A stretch of DNA of 64,000 nt from Bradyrhizobium lupini (GCF_040939785.1 NZ_CP162553.1:6157001-6221000); one strand, 5' to 3'. Counted from the first letter of the stretch, positions 16,720 to 25,567 are shown. Numbers and translations are program-made. The notes: generated by a model from the letters alone, not told the origin.

Positions 16720-16871
16720 GCGCCCGTGGCCTGCCGCGAGCAGCTGGTCCAGGACCGCTTGTGACCCTGAGCAGACCTTTGTTGGGTGCTGTCTGGTTAG
16801 AATAAAGCAGCGATAAATTAGGACACTTGGCCCGATACAGATACCACGTGCTCAATCAGAGGAGGAGCGTC

Positions 16872-17021
16872 ATGTGGTTGCTTGTGGCTTTCATGGTCGT
16901 GGTCGTTAGCGGGCTAAACTTCATCATCGAAAAATCGTCCATGACTAAAATGATGAAAGCGGCCACTCGCTTGGCGGTCCTCGCCGCGGCGCTGGCAACC
17001 ACCTTCTATTTGATCGCCTAG
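16872..17021 (+). CDS. Very small membrane protein, 49 aa
   Basis: Two hydrophobic segments (MWLLVAFMVVVVSGLNFII and LAVLAAALATTFYLIA) flank a short basic loop. The ATG has an excellent GGAGGAG site seven bases upstream, which is the main support for it being a gene. Function unknown. Confidence 0.6.
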   Translation: MWLLVAFMVVVVSGLNFIIEKSSMTKMMKAATRLAVLAAALATTFYLIA

Positions 17022-17195
17022 CCGACGAGCCGCCTGAACCTATGTCATGTCGGTCAGCATGGGAAAAACCGTGCGGAGTCCTCCATTAGCTCAGAGTGTC
17101 GCGAGGTCTGCTTCCTGAAGTTCACCGGAACAGGGCATGCAAGCTTTCCCAGGCAGCCTTTGACCCTTAGCGGAAATTAACGTTGTGCGGTCAAG

Positions 17196-17612
17196 ATGCC
17201 GAACATGCATTCCGAATGGCGTCGTCAGCTGCCCTATTTGGTTCACACCAACAGAGAACTCGGCCTAATGCTGAGCGGGGCGAAGCCGCTTGCATATTTC
17301 TCGTATATCGTCGGTCATGAACCGGATGTCTGTATTCGGTATTGGCGGATGTTCGACAGACACGTTGATGCGGGTCGCTTGATAAGGCGCGCAGTGATTG
17401 GACCGTGTCCCGAACTGCCGCAGCTCGAATATCAGATGCTGTTCTACACTTTACTCGGCCATGAGTGGCGGGTCGATGCCATGCTCGCGCTTCTGAACGA
17501 ACCCGGAGCCTGGTCGGACGACCGCGAACGGCGCTTTGGCGAGTTGCTTGGCTACGAAGCGTGGCAGAATGAGTATTGGGTAACCCACCGCCGTTCGCCT
17601 GCGGAGCCTTAG
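17196..17612 (+). CDS. Hypothetical protein, 138 aa
   Basis: I do not recognise this soluble protein. It is rich in Trp, Tyr and Leu (YFSYIVGHEPD, RYWRMFDRHVD, LEYQMLFYTLLGHEWRVDAML) and looks like a compact helical domain. The ATG at 17196 lacks a strong ribosome binding site; a second ATG lies at 17205. Copies of the dispersed repeat bracket the gene at 17154 and 17612. Confidence 0.55.
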   Translation: MPNMHSEWRRQLPYLVHTNRELGLMLSGAKPLAYFSYIVGHEPDVCIRYWRMFDRHVDAGRLIRRAVIGPCPELPQLEYQMLFYTLLGHEWRVDAMLALLNEPGAWSDDRERRFGELLGYEAWQNEYWVTHRRSPAEP

Positions 17613-17651
17613 TCTGCTGTTGACCCTAAGCCGAACTCCGCCTTGCGCCGA

Positions 17652-18052
17652 TTAAAATCGGAGGCGCTTCATCGTCCCGGGTATGAAGCAGCGAATGCTC
17701 ACACCCATCGGGCCATAGAGCGGCCAGACCAGCGTCGCTTTAGCCCTGTTCGGCTCGTCGATGACGGCGTCGTCGGGTACCTAAACCCACTCGGTTTCCA
17801 CGTTGGTGGCGCCAGCCATCGCGCCCGAAGCCCCCAGGCGTTGTCGGCACGCGGACACGGTAATGGATGGTTGCCGGTGATCTCCCAATCTACCTCTGAC
17901 AAATTCATCGCTTCGCTACCATCGCAGCACAGATCTCCCTTTCGGTCATAAAGCTCCGCAAACCACTTCGACAGATCAAGCCGATTGTGATCGTGCGCGA
18001 GCACGGCGCTGGTCGATACCATCAGCGCGACCGCGAACAGATTACGGAACAT
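17652..18052 (-). pseudogene. Secreted hypothetical protein, frameshift plus stop
   Basis: The N-terminus is a good signal peptide (MFRNLFAVALMVSTSAVLAHDHNR) followed by a Cys-pair segment GDLCCDGSEAMNL. The conserved ending VPDDAVIDEPNRAKATLVWP and SIRCFIPGTMKRLRF lies in a different frame, and an in-frame TAG precedes it. Joining them needs a frameshift near 17800. I associate this protein type with Bradyrhizobium, where the C-terminal half contains the pattern W(P/x)xYGxxGVSIRCF. This copy looks dead. Confidence 0.6.
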
Positions 18053-18513
18053 CGACTTATTCCAAATCGTTGGCTATCAAATCGGTCAGGGAGGAACTGT
18101 TGCCCGGATTCAGTCCACTCGCACAGCACCGCAATGGTCCGCGAAGTCACTGGCGTTGCCAGTCCGATGGCGTGCCCTAAATCGCTTAACCGCCCAGCGG
18201 GCCACCCGCCTGTGCTTCCGAAGTAGGTGGCCCGCTTCCGAGGGCTGGATCAAAGCAGGCTCACGCCAGCTTTGCTCGCCTCGCGATTAGACGGCCAGTC
18301 CACCAAACCCGCAATTGGAGAATTTGGATTACCCCCCGCTCGGTCTACATGACGAAGCGGCCCGCACAACAACGGTATCTGTACCTGCGATTTTGATTCC
18401 ACTAGCGTCCCGACAGGCTGATTCCATTTGCTGCCTTGCATGATTCTGAAAGTGGCCCAAAGGCGACATTCGACGTCAGGAGTGATTTCCAGCTGCCGTC
18501 TGAGCTTTGGATG
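18053..18513. other. Intergenic region with one hairpin
   Basis: No convincing gene is seen in these 460 bases. GCGGGCCACC at 18197 pairs with GGTGGCCCGC at 18226 to form a perfect 10-bp stem with a 19-base loop. No T-run follows, so it is not a standard terminator. Confidence 0.5.
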
Positions 18514-19542
18514 CTAGCCGGGGAAGTCGCGGAACTCCTTGACGAGATTAAACGGAATCTTCCACCCGGCGCCTCCGTCGCGCATCAGCATCTTGATGTC
18601 TTCCGCCCTGTTTTCTTTTCCGGTTTTCGGATCGGTCTCCAATGTGTGGCCGTTGCTGTCCCAGGGCTTGGTCGCGCTCTTCGAGTAGGAGCCGAGAAAA
18701 TGCCCGGCTTCATGGGCAGACGTGTTAGGCCCGCGTTGCGAGCTGATGAAGGCAAGGTCCAGCGATCGAGCAAACGAGCCATTGGGAAAGGAGCCCTTGG
18801 ACCGAAGCTTGTCGACACAGAAAATGGTGAGATGGGCGCCTTGAACTTTGTGTTTGGGGAAGAAGCTCTTCAGGTTTTCGACATCGATCACATCGGGAAG
18901 GACCGCAAGGCTCGCATCCTTCATGCCAGTCGCATTGGCGAGCTCCTGTTTGACGGCAGCCTGCGAGTCGTCGATGACCAGCCAGTCGGTTGGCACCCGC
19001 TCGAAGCGGATGTTGGCTTGTGGCCTCCATATATTGTTCATCGTCAGCAATTCATCTTGCTCACTGCAGGGCTTCTTGGCGTGAAAAGCCGGAGCGCCGC
19101 CGCTGCCCGGAATCATGACGTTGCGGAACGCCACCTTGATCTTGATTTCCGGCAGCACGACGACATAGAGCTTGGCTTCGATCTTCCGGCCGGCCGACCG
19201 GGCCACCACCTCCAGACCGGGAAAGGGAATCGGCTTGATCCGGCCATTGATTTCGAAAAACCGTGCATCGCCATTGAAGGTGGCGGGAAGTGACGCCGCC
19301 CTGAGCTGCGGATCGATGTCGGGTGCGGAGAAGGTGTCTTTGGTCTGCATGACGCGTCTAAGAGTATCGGCGCCATCGATCTCCTTGATCCCGAGGGCAT
19401 GGGGGTTAGGATCGACTTTGAGCTTTCTTCCGGGATCGATCAGCGCCACGATGTTGGAGCCGCCGAACGGCACCACCATGCCTGGCGGGCTGCGGCCCTC
19501 ATCGATGCCGGAGCGGCGGAAAACCTCTTGGAAAGCGGCCAT
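18514..19542 (-). CDS. Putative zinc metalloprotease (HEAGHFLG), 342 aa
   Basis: The C-terminal third contains AHEAGHFLGS, the HExxHxxG zinc motif, then NGHTLETD and IKMLMRDGGAG, which could supply the Met-turn of a metzincin-like fold. The usual third His directly after HExxHxxGxx is absent, and GHT may replace it. The N-terminal 150 residues are beta-rich (VVPFGGSNIVALIDPGRKL). The segment MNNIWRPQANIRFERV resembles the start of secreted metalloproteases. There is no signal peptide. ATG 19542 follows AGGAG. It lies downstream of the CGP protein in the same direction. Confidence 0.6.
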   Translation of the reverse strand: MAAFQEVFRRSGIDEGRSPPGMVVPFGGSNIVALIDPGRKLKVDPNPHALGIKEIDGADTLRRVMQTKDTFSAPDIDPQLRAASLPATFNGDARFFEINGRIKPIPFPGLEVVARSAGRKIEAKLYVVVLPEIKIKVAFRNVMIPGSGGAPAFHAKKPCSEQDELLTMNNIWRPQANIRFERVPTDWLVIDDSQAAVKQELANATGMKDASLAVLPDVIDVENLKSFFPKHKVQGAHLTIFCVDKLRSKGSFPNGSFARSLDLAFISSQRGPNTSAHEAGHFLGSYSKSATKPWDSNGHTLETDPKTGKENRAEDIKMLMRDGGAGWKIPFNLVKEFRDFPG

Positions 19543-19572
19543 GTCCGGTTCTCCTGTTCTAGTTCGGACCGT

Positions 19573-19729
19573 CAACGCGAAATTTTGAACCTTCGGCCGT
19601 TCGCTGCGCGGCTGGCGGATGGTTTCCTCGGGCGTGCCGATCCTCGGCCATGATGCCGGCATTCATGAAGCCGACGCGGGTGGAGACATCGGCTGAGAAG
19701 GCCATCTCGTGCGTGACCAGCATCGTCTT
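19573..19729 (-). pseudogene. Relic of an amino-acid ABC transporter ATPase C-terminus
   Basis: One frame reads KTMLVTHEMAFSADVSTRVGFM, matching the H-loop region of GlnQ-type ATPases (TMxxVTHEMxFA). A shift then gives RIGTPEETIRQPRSERPKVQNF, matching the end of the same family. The remainder of the gene is absent. The fragment sits between the two peptidase-like genes and points to past rearrangement here. Confidence 0.7.
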
Positions 19730-19783
19730 GCCTTGGTGCTTCTGGCCCCGGTCACCCCTTGGCAGCAACGTATCCATAGAAAT

Positions 19784-21139
19784 TCATAAGAAAGTCCCGA
19801 ACGGCGAGGGGCTTGACGGCATGGGTTTTTCCTGCGGATGCGGTATCAAATAGTCTCCATCGCCATATGAGAAGACCTTCGCCTTCACGAACCCGTTCAT
19901 CACTTGTATCTTCTCGCGCAGCACGACCCAGTGCATCGTAAGCGCGGAGCCTTTATCGGACTGGTCGTCATAGTCGATCATATTGGCGCTTATGAAAAGA
20001 CATACGCGATATCCGCTGTCGAGCAGCCGGTTGGCTTCGGTTACATCGTCGATGTCTTTGTTGAATCGTGAAATGTTGGTATTCTCGCGCACGTCCCGGT
20101 ATCCTGCCTTGCGAAACCATTGCTCCATTTCGCTCGGCAGGGTGACACCCGCAAGATCGCTGATCTTGCCTGTGTCGTCGAAATCCAGGAACCAGTTCTC
20201 CGAATCGCGTATGGAGGCGCATGTCAGCCAGTCGACGTGGTCCAGCGACCAGGGTGGCGTGAAGTTCCTCACATCCTTTCCCGGCTTGATCAGCAGGCGG
20301 CCAAGATTCGCCTGCCCCTTCTGATAGAGATCGATCGCGAAGCGCGCGTAAGACCCTGGCTTGTCCGACGCGTAGCCGAACATCAGGGCGGATGGCCCGC
20401 ACAGACTTCCCTGTTCTTGATTGATGAGGCTCGGTTTCGCAATGCGCCTGAGAATACCTATGCCGACGCGGTGTGGGTCGAGCTTCGGAAAGAACGTCGT
20501 CCTCGTATTTTTTAGGAAATCGCAGACCATTTCCGCGGCTAGTTTTTTCTGGTCGGAATTGAGATCATACGGTCCGATCCCGCGCTTCTCCTTGTATTCT
20601 TCTCCGACGAAGAGCGTGATGAGCTTTTTCGAGGTGGGGGAGAGCGTTCTGGAGGTGTTCGCAATGGTGGTCAGGTCGTCCAGCTCGAATGCGGTGACCA
20701 TGCCGTCTGCGACGGTAGCCCGGATGATGTCAACGACCTCTGCGTAGTCCAGCTTTGAATCGTCGATGAGACCTTTGCGAAGTGCAGCATCGACGGAAGG
20801 AGTCGCGATTGCGTCCCATTGGCCCTTTGGCGGGGCGGGCTTGGCGGCCGCCTTCGTCGACAGTTCAACGAGCCGATTGAATGTCGGACCGGCAGGCCGA
20901 ACATAGCCGTCAGGCGTGCCGGGAAAGTTCTTCTTCTGGAAGTACAGAATCGAGTTGTAAAGGCCGTCGCTGGCATAACCGGTCACGACCATCTGTGGTT
21001 TGAGCGTGTTCTCGGCGCCGCCGTCGGAAATGGCGATCTTGTTGAGCAGCGAAATAACCAGTTCCTGATCCTTTTTCCAGTTCTGGCAGCTGCGCCCTGT
21101 CGTCGCGAACCGTCCGACCTTGTCTTTCAACTGCAGCAT
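19784..21139 (-). CDS. Peptidoglycan-binding-like protein with CGP cysteine-protease-like motif, 451 aa
   Basis: Residues 10-95 look like a peptidoglycan-binding-type helical module (ELVISLLNKIAISDGG, then LYNSILYFQKKNF and DGYVRPAGPTFNRLVEL). Around residue 245, NQEQGSLCGPSALMFGYA fits the Gln-x-Gly-x-Cys-Gly-Pro pattern of C39/papain-type cysteine proteases. The later SALTMHWVVL could give the catalytic His. There is no signal peptide, membrane span or obvious immunity gene. It precedes the HEAGH metalloprotease. I infer a two-gene peptidase or effector-like unit; other enzymatic roles remain possible. Confidence 0.5.
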   Translation of the reverse strand: MLQLKDKVGRFATTGRSCQNWKKDQELVISLLNKIAISDGGAENTLKPQMVVTGYASDGLYNSILYFQKKNFPGTPDGYVRPAGPTFNRLVELSTKAAAKPAPPKGQWDAIATPSVDAALRKGLIDDSKLDYAEVVDIIRATVADGMVTAFELDDLTTIANTSRTLSPTSKKLITLFVGEEYKEKRGIGPYDLNSDQKKLAAEMVCDFLKNTRTTFFPKLDPHRVGIGILRRIAKPSLINQEQGSLCGPSALMFGYASDKPGSYARFAIDLYQKGQANLGRLLIKPGKDVRNFTPPWSLDHVDWLTCASIRDSENWFLDFDDTGKISDLAGVTLPSEMEQWFRKAGYRDVRENTNISRFNKDIDDVTEANRLLDSGYRVCLFISANMIDYDDQSDKGSALTMHWVVLREKIQVMNGFVKAKVFSYGDGDYLIPHPQEKPMPSSPSPFGTFL

Positions 21140-21544
21140 ATCGCGCCTCCCGGAACGGGAATGCTGCCTCTAACGTCCTGACATGCAGCCGGAGGCAGGC
21201 GCCGTGGCAAGTCTTCCCGCTGTAGGGTTGGTCGCCCTTGCCGTCCCTTGTGTTCACTCGCAAGGACAGCGGTCGCCCTGTGGCGGTTCACGAATGAGTT
21301 ATGTCTGCCTATCGGGGTAGACCGGAATTCGTCGAACGACTGTCCGCTGATGGGCCAGGAGCCGACCTTGTCACGTTGTCGGCCGAACGTCAGCGTTTGA
21401 TCCATAGCCGACTTTGAAGGAGTGCAGAGCGGCGGTCAGCTGTTCCCCGTGCTGGCCTCACTGCGGCAACCGACACTTTTGAACCACACCGAGCTATCGG
21501 ACCACCAAATAACACTGCATCATTGCACATAGAGATCGTTTTCA
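21140..21544. other. Intergenic region upstream of the CGP gene
   Basis: I see no convincing coding frame, RNA gene or strong hairpin in these 405 bases. The promoter of the minus-strand peptidase-like pair probably lies at the low-coordinate end. Confidence 0.4.
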
Positions 21545-21661
21545 ATGTCGAAACCGGCGAAGCCGCGCGTCGCACATCCAGTTGCATTGGCGGTGTTTCT
21601 GACATTTATCTTGTCGCTGGCCCTCCTGGTAATCCTCCTCCCCCTTTACGCGACGCCTTAG
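21545..21661 (+). CDS. Possible 38-aa single-span membrane peptide
   Basis: The frame encodes a basic N-terminus (MSKPAKPR) followed by one long hydrophobic span ending LLPLYATP. Only a weak GAGAT-like site precedes the ATG. The strong hydrophobicity and positive-inside start support it, but its shortness leaves doubt. Confidence 0.4.
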   Translation: MSKPAKPRVAHPVALAVFLTFILSLALLVILLPLYATP

Positions 21662-21762
21662 GACCTGGAGACCTCCGTGTGACCGATACTTGAACGAATC
21701 CTCAGGAAGCCGCGACAAAGGGCTAATCTCCGAAAGGTTCACCAACAGGGAATCAAGACAGG

Positions 21763-22062
21763 ATGACCGGAGCTGCTCTCATTTTGGCTTTTGCCGCAGC
21801 GGCCATCGCGATGGTGCGCTTTGCTTCGGGTAGCGTGCGCGACTATCTCGTCATCTTGGGAGGCACTGCATTACTTGTGCCGCCATTCTACTCCAAGCTG
21901 ACCGGAGATATTTCCATCTTGATTCCTGTTCTCGAATCCAAAGACGACATCGTGCTGGTGAGTGCCGCTTCCACCATTCTATGGCCCCTGTTTACGACCG
22001 CTCTGGTCGTCTGGATCATGAAGGCCATCGTTCGGCTCTGTCGAAGATGCGTGGCTTGTTGA
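21763..22062 (+). CDS. Small membrane protein, 99 aa
   Basis: Three hydrophobic segments are visible: residues 3-18, 28-44 and 63-87. The end is basic with three Cys (RLCRRCVAC). An ACAGG site lies close to the ATG. It is 9 bases from the next small membrane gene, so the two may be cotranscribed. I do not recognise the family. Confidence 0.5.
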   Translation: MTGAALILAFAAAAIAMVRFASGSVRDYLVILGGTALLVPPFYSKLTGDISILIPVLESKDDIVLVSAASTILWPLFTTALVVWIMKAIVRLCRRCVAC

Positions 22063-22071
22063 GGGTCAAGC

Positions 22072-22272
22072 GTGCTCATCCTGGTTGGCCCCATCCTCTT
22101 CATAGTTCTAGTCCTGTGCGCCGTTCGGCTCCAAAAACGGGGCTTGGCCGGCTGGAAGGCTGCGCTGCTCGTCGTGCTCGGCTCCGGCCTCATTGTGGCG
22201 ATCATGTTCGGACTGCTCTTCGTCGGCTTCCAGGGATTTGACCGCCCACCTGGACAACCGGGCGCCGGATGA
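22072..22272 (+). CDS. Small two-span membrane protein, 66 aa
   Basis: GTG start at 22072. Residues 1-17 and 30-52 are hydrophobic, separated by a basic linker (RLQKRGLAGWK), and the tail is Pro/Gly-rich. It follows directly after another membrane gene. Function unknown. Confidence 0.45.
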   Translation: MLILVGPILFIVLVLCAVRLQKRGLAGWKAALLVVLGSGLIVAIMFGLLFVGFQGFDRPPGQPGAG

Positions 22273-22613
22273 CCGGGAGCGAGGCTGCGACCGCCATCCA
22301 CCGCACCCTAAAGGAGTGCGAAGCTCCGCTTCAGTAGGTGCCTTTCTCATATAGGTGCGGCCCCTAACTTCGCGGAACAACGCATTTTGCACCTGCGGTC
22401 AGTCAGGCATCGACATGCTGCATTGGACGCGTTTGGTTCGGAGCCTGAAACACTCGCTCACGGCCGCTCATGGCCCGTTGCTGACCTGCGGCACCCAGCC
22501 GGTCGAGGACCGCTTCTGACCCAAAGCCGACCTAACATTCAAATTTTAGCATTTGGCCTGATCCATGATTGACGCGTGAATGCTAAGATCAGCGCAATTG
22601 CAGCGAGCCGCCG
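22273..22613. other. Intergenic region carrying two copies of the dispersed repeat
   Basis: No gene is evident. The repeat family described at 16751-25520 occurs at about 22462 and 22505, in tandem. Confidence 0.5.
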
Positions 22614-22850
22614 ATGCCAGTGATATCGATGCTTTTGGTCGTGATGGTCGCGTTCGCGTTGGTCGGATTTAAGTTGTTCAACAGCCTCCGAACGATGCAG
22701 ATACCATTAGGCTTTGGCGCCGTGCTGCTGAGGGATGAGAGCCCGTTGCTCTTCTGGCTTGCGATTGCCTTGCAGTGTTTAGGATTCGGCACGCTGTTCT
22801 CGATCATATACCTGGTGTGCTTTGTCGCTCCCAACCAGCCCATGATGTGA
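22614..22850 (+). CDS. Small membrane protein, 78 aa
   Basis: Two hydrophobic spans (residues 3-22 and 45-70) are joined by a loop with basic and polar residues. The ATG at 22614 has no strong binding site. A repeat copy follows its stop. I cannot assign a family. Confidence 0.45.
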   Translation: MPVISMLLVVMVAFALVGFKLFNSLRTMQIPLGFGAVLLRDESPLLFWLAIALQCLGFGTLFSIIYLVCFVAPNQPMM

Positions 22851-22903
22851 ATGCACTTCTGCTTCTGACCCGAAGCTGACTTCAACGGCTTGACTAGCTG
22901 CTT

Positions 22904-23482
22904 TCACGGGCTTCTGCTTTTCAAGCGATACATCAACATTTCATGGGTTTCGAGCGCCTCATCTCGGCGAAACAGCTGCATGAAGGTCGAAACGAACCCA
23001 AGAGTGACCTTAGCGGCAAACAACGTTCTGAAGGGTTGATGCGCTATTCTTCGCAGTTGCGCTAACTTCGCGAGCTTGCCGCCAAGGAACCCACATTTAT
23101 GGGATCGACCGTACCACGCAGCGGCTCTCAGCTGGCTCAAGCGTCCATGTTGTGATTGATAGTGCGTTCCAAGCCAAAACTGCGCTCTCCAGTTACCTTT
23201 CGCAGCGAGCTTACGAAGTTCACGTATTCCTTCTGGGACGCCGCGAAGCTGAAGGAAGCGGGCTCGATGCAAAACAGCGTTTTCTTGACCGGACGAGGCG
23301 GCACGATCAAACCACTTCCATGCGGTCACGAAATCCGCGTCAACGGCATCGCCTCGGGCATACTCCCAAGCGAGAGCCAACTGAGCGTCAACGTCGCCGC
23401 ATGATGCAGCGGCAATCCATTCAGGAATTTTGCTGCGGCGTTTGGTGCGATCATCAGCGCGGCTCGGTAGTGCTAGTCGCAT
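22904..23482 (-). CDS. Sel1-like (TPR-type) repeat protein, 192 aa
   Basis: The sequence contains Sel1-type helical repeats: DVDAQLALAWEYARGDAVDADFVTAWKWFDRAASSGQ and NWRAQFWLGTHYQS through AAAWYGRS, with the typical AxxxLGxxY and AxxWYxxAA spacing. There is no signal peptide. Such proteins act as scaffolds for protein contacts. The C-terminal 50 residues are basic and hydrophobic. The ATG at 23482 has only a weak upstream site. No neighbour suggests a partner. Confidence 0.65.
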   Translation of the reverse strand: MRLALPSRADDRTKRRSKIPEWIAAASCGDVDAQLALAWEYARGDAVDADFVTAWKWFDRAASSGQENAVLHRARFLQLRGVPEGIRELRKLAAKGNWRAQFWLGTHYQSQHGRLSQLRAAAWYGRSHKCGFLGGKLAKLAQLRRIAHQPFRTLFAAKVTLGFVSTFMQLFRRDEALETHEMLMYRLKSRSP

Positions 23483-23784
23483 CGTCTAACCAATGCCTCT
23501 TGTCCGTGCGGAGTGTCTCTCATACGACATTAAAGAAACATCACTCTGCGACTGTCAATTGGAAGCGACGTTCGTCCGCTTGTGGCCCATCAGCGAAGTA
23601 GTGCCCCGCTTCGTTGAGGTCCGGTCACTGACGTATAGCGGACCGGTTTGCTCACGTTGAGCTCTTCGCATTTTGACCTGTAGCAGACGTTTGTCGGATT
23701 CGGCTTCGTGCCGCGTTAACACAACCTGGTTATACGAGCCACCACGCTCCGAACGGATCGCCTTTCTTGCGAGGCATTGACCCA

Positions 23785-24117
23785 ATGAAGCGCATTTTTA
23801 CGTTTCTCATAGTCGGGCCGCTGCTTATGGGCGGCGTGCTCGACTTTCTGTTTGGGTCGACGAGTGCTCTTGGTTGGTTGGTTGGGCTTCCGTTCTTGAG
23901 TGTTTTGGTTGCGTTTCCAAGTGCGCTTGTCGATTACTCTCTGGAAGGGCGGCGCTGGCAGCTCGCTCTCGTTACAGCGTCCGGCGTTGTTGGATCGTCT
24001 CTCGCGGGCTTCTCTTCCCAAAGCCATCTGCTTTTGATTGCCGCTGCTGGAGGTGTCTCGATGGCGCTCTGTTCTTGGATGACCAATCAGAGCTGGTCCC
24101 CGGAACACAGGGCGTGA
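23785..24117 (+). CDS. Membrane protein, 110 aa
   Basis: Begins MKRIFTFLIVGPLLMGGVLDF and has three or four hydrophobic segments, including LVGLPFLSVLVAFPSALVDY. It resembles small inner-membrane proteins I associate with Bradyrhizobium (possibly the DUF5413 type), but I cannot confirm this. The ATG at 23785 is preferred to a longer start at 23767. Confidence 0.55.
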   Translation: MKRIFTFLIVGPLLMGGVLDFLFGSTSALGWLVGLPFLSVLVAFPSALVDYSLEGRRWQLALVTASGVVGSSLAGFSSQSHLLLIAAAGGVSMALCSWMTNQSWSPEHRA

Positions 24118-24333
24118 TCAGGGGCGCCTCCTTTGCATTCACTTCCGCTTGTGGCCCGTTTGAGGCATGCCCACCTATCCTGAGGATGTCCGTTCACCGC
24201 GCAAGACCAGAAGTCAGCATGATCCGGCCAAACCGACGCGAATGACCCATCGCCGACATCGGCATGGTTGCATAAGATCATCTAACTGCGAACCACCGGG
24301 TTCGCCGAATTCGGCTGGCGGAAGGATCAGAGG

Positions 24334-24546
24334 ATGACGAACTCGGACTTAATTTGCGCCTTTTGCGGGAAGGAGCCGGAAGAAGTTGTTTCCGTCGTCA
24401 ACGCGGTATCCGTGAACGCAAAAGGCCAGCAAACGGCCAGTGCTATTTGCAATGAATGCGTTGAGCTATGTGTGCAGGTCATCGGTTTGCAAAAGCCGGA
24501 GTGGCTTGAGCGACACCGCCAGTTTGTCGCCACACTGGGAAAGTGA
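24334..24546 (+). CDS. Stand-alone ClpX-type C4 zinc-finger protein, 70 aa
   Basis: The motif CAFCGKEPEEVVSVV followed by ICNECVELCVQVI matches the N-terminal zinc-binding domain of ClpX (CxxC-x(n)-CxxC), but no AAA+ domain follows. In ClpX this domain dimerises and binds adaptors and substrates. A free copy could compete for or bridge those contacts; that is inference. An AGAGG site precedes the ATG. Neighbours are unrelated small genes. Confidence 0.75.
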   Translation: MTNSDLICAFCGKEPEEVVSVVNAVSVNAKGQQTASAICNECVELCVQVIGLQKPEWLERHRQFVATLGK

Positions 24547-24849
24547 AGGTGACGCGCGACGTTACCTATTGGCCCGACTGCGAAGTCTAAGCGGCGTCCC
24601 CGGTCGTCGGCTCATGGGGGTAGACCGGAAGCAACCGGCGGCCACTCCGAAGGGTGCTCATGACCCATTGCAGAAGTGAGGTGATTATTGGTGTGATCTG
24701 CGGCCGATACTATAGGCCGTCGTTCTCCAACACCTTTGAGCGATTGCGGCAACCGCAGCTTAACCAAGGACATGAGCGGTAGATTCACCAGTGCGCTCTA
24801 CCCCAGGTCTGGTTGAACGCCTCAAGGAGCTTCGAGCAGAGGTAAAAGG
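24547..24849. other. Intergenic region, one repeat copy
   Basis: No supported gene. One degenerate copy of the dispersed repeat lies near 24651. Confidence 0.45.
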
Positions 24850-25332
24850 GTGCCCGGCATGGAAGTACAAGCGGCAAGGCCTCTCTTCAAGACAATCGGC
24901 TTGGTATTCGGGTTGTTCTGTCTTCTTATGTCCTATGCTTCGAGCGTTCGTCTTTACGAACACGTGCTGGGGACCCTCTCCATGCCACAGCACGGGATAA
25001 ACGTTGTGCTCGACATCGCCGGGAATGTCCTCCTTTTAGCCATGAGTTGCTTCGGGGTGATTGCGGTATTGCTCATCGGCCGAAGGGGGTTGGACGGAGT
25101 TATCGGAAACTGGCCATATGTCCTTCCTGCCGTGTTGGTCGCTGTATTTTGCACGACGATGGCCGCAACGTTGGGCGCCAGACGAATGACCTGGGTTCTT
25201 CCTGCGGCCAGTCTTTTCGGCCTCGTCGGGCTATGGGCCGGATGGAGTGTTCTCAGACAGCATGGATTGCCGATCACTGCCCGCGTCTCGGACGTGTCCC
25301 TGATCCGAAGACAGAACGAGACCAGTCAGTGA
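24850..25332 (+). CDS. Integral membrane protein, 160 aa
   Basis: GTG start at 24850 with an alternative ATG at 24859. Four hydrophobic segments are visible (about residues 14-28, 50-75, 88-105 and 115-135) with short loops, and a polar tail ends RRQNETSQ. No family is recognised. Copies of the dispersed repeat follow the stop. Confidence 0.55.
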   Translation: MPGMEVQAARPLFKTIGLVFGLFCLLMSYASSVRLYEHVLGTLSMPQHGINVVLDIAGNVLLLAMSCFGVIAVLLIGRRGLDGVIGNWPYVLPAVLVAVFCTTMAATLGARRMTWVLPAASLFGLVGLWAGWSVLRQHGLPITARVSDVSLIRRQNETSQ

Positions 25333-25567
25333 CGGGGCATCCCGAACGTACGTCCGGTCGTGGCCCATCGCGGAAACGGCGGCAGCCCTCCGCGACGTCC
25401 GCTCACCGAGGCATGGCGGACCAGATTTGCTCAGGTTGAGTTCTTCGCATTTTGACCCATAGCCGACCTGCCGCACGCAGCAGGTCGAGGACCGCTTGTG
25501 GACCCTTTGCGGACCTGTGAAACGATGTTCCGCGAGCAGGCTATTGGACGCTTTGAGCCAATGGAAT

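Larger units (their letters stand above)
16751..25520. repeat. Dispersed degenerate repeat, about 14 copies
   Basis: A short element with the approximate form CCGCTTNTGACCCNNAGCNG followed by AC recurs in gaps between the small genes: about 16751, 17154, 17612, 22462, 22505, 22856, 23573, 23665, 24142, 24231, 24651, 25351, 25444 and 25483. Better copies can fold as CCGCT/AGCGG hairpins around a GACCC or GGCCC loop. Two copies (23641-23691 and 25419-25469) are similar over about 50 bases. None lies inside a supported gene. I do not know a name for this family. Confidence 0.65.

Noticed and set aside
18197..18235. Hairpin as a transcription terminator
   Set aside because: The 10-bp stem is perfect, but the loop is long (19 bases) and no T-run follows.
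16751..25520. CRISPR array from the dispersed repeat
   Set aside because: Copies are degenerate, irregularly spaced over 9 kb and in both forms (GACCC/GGCCC), with genes between them.
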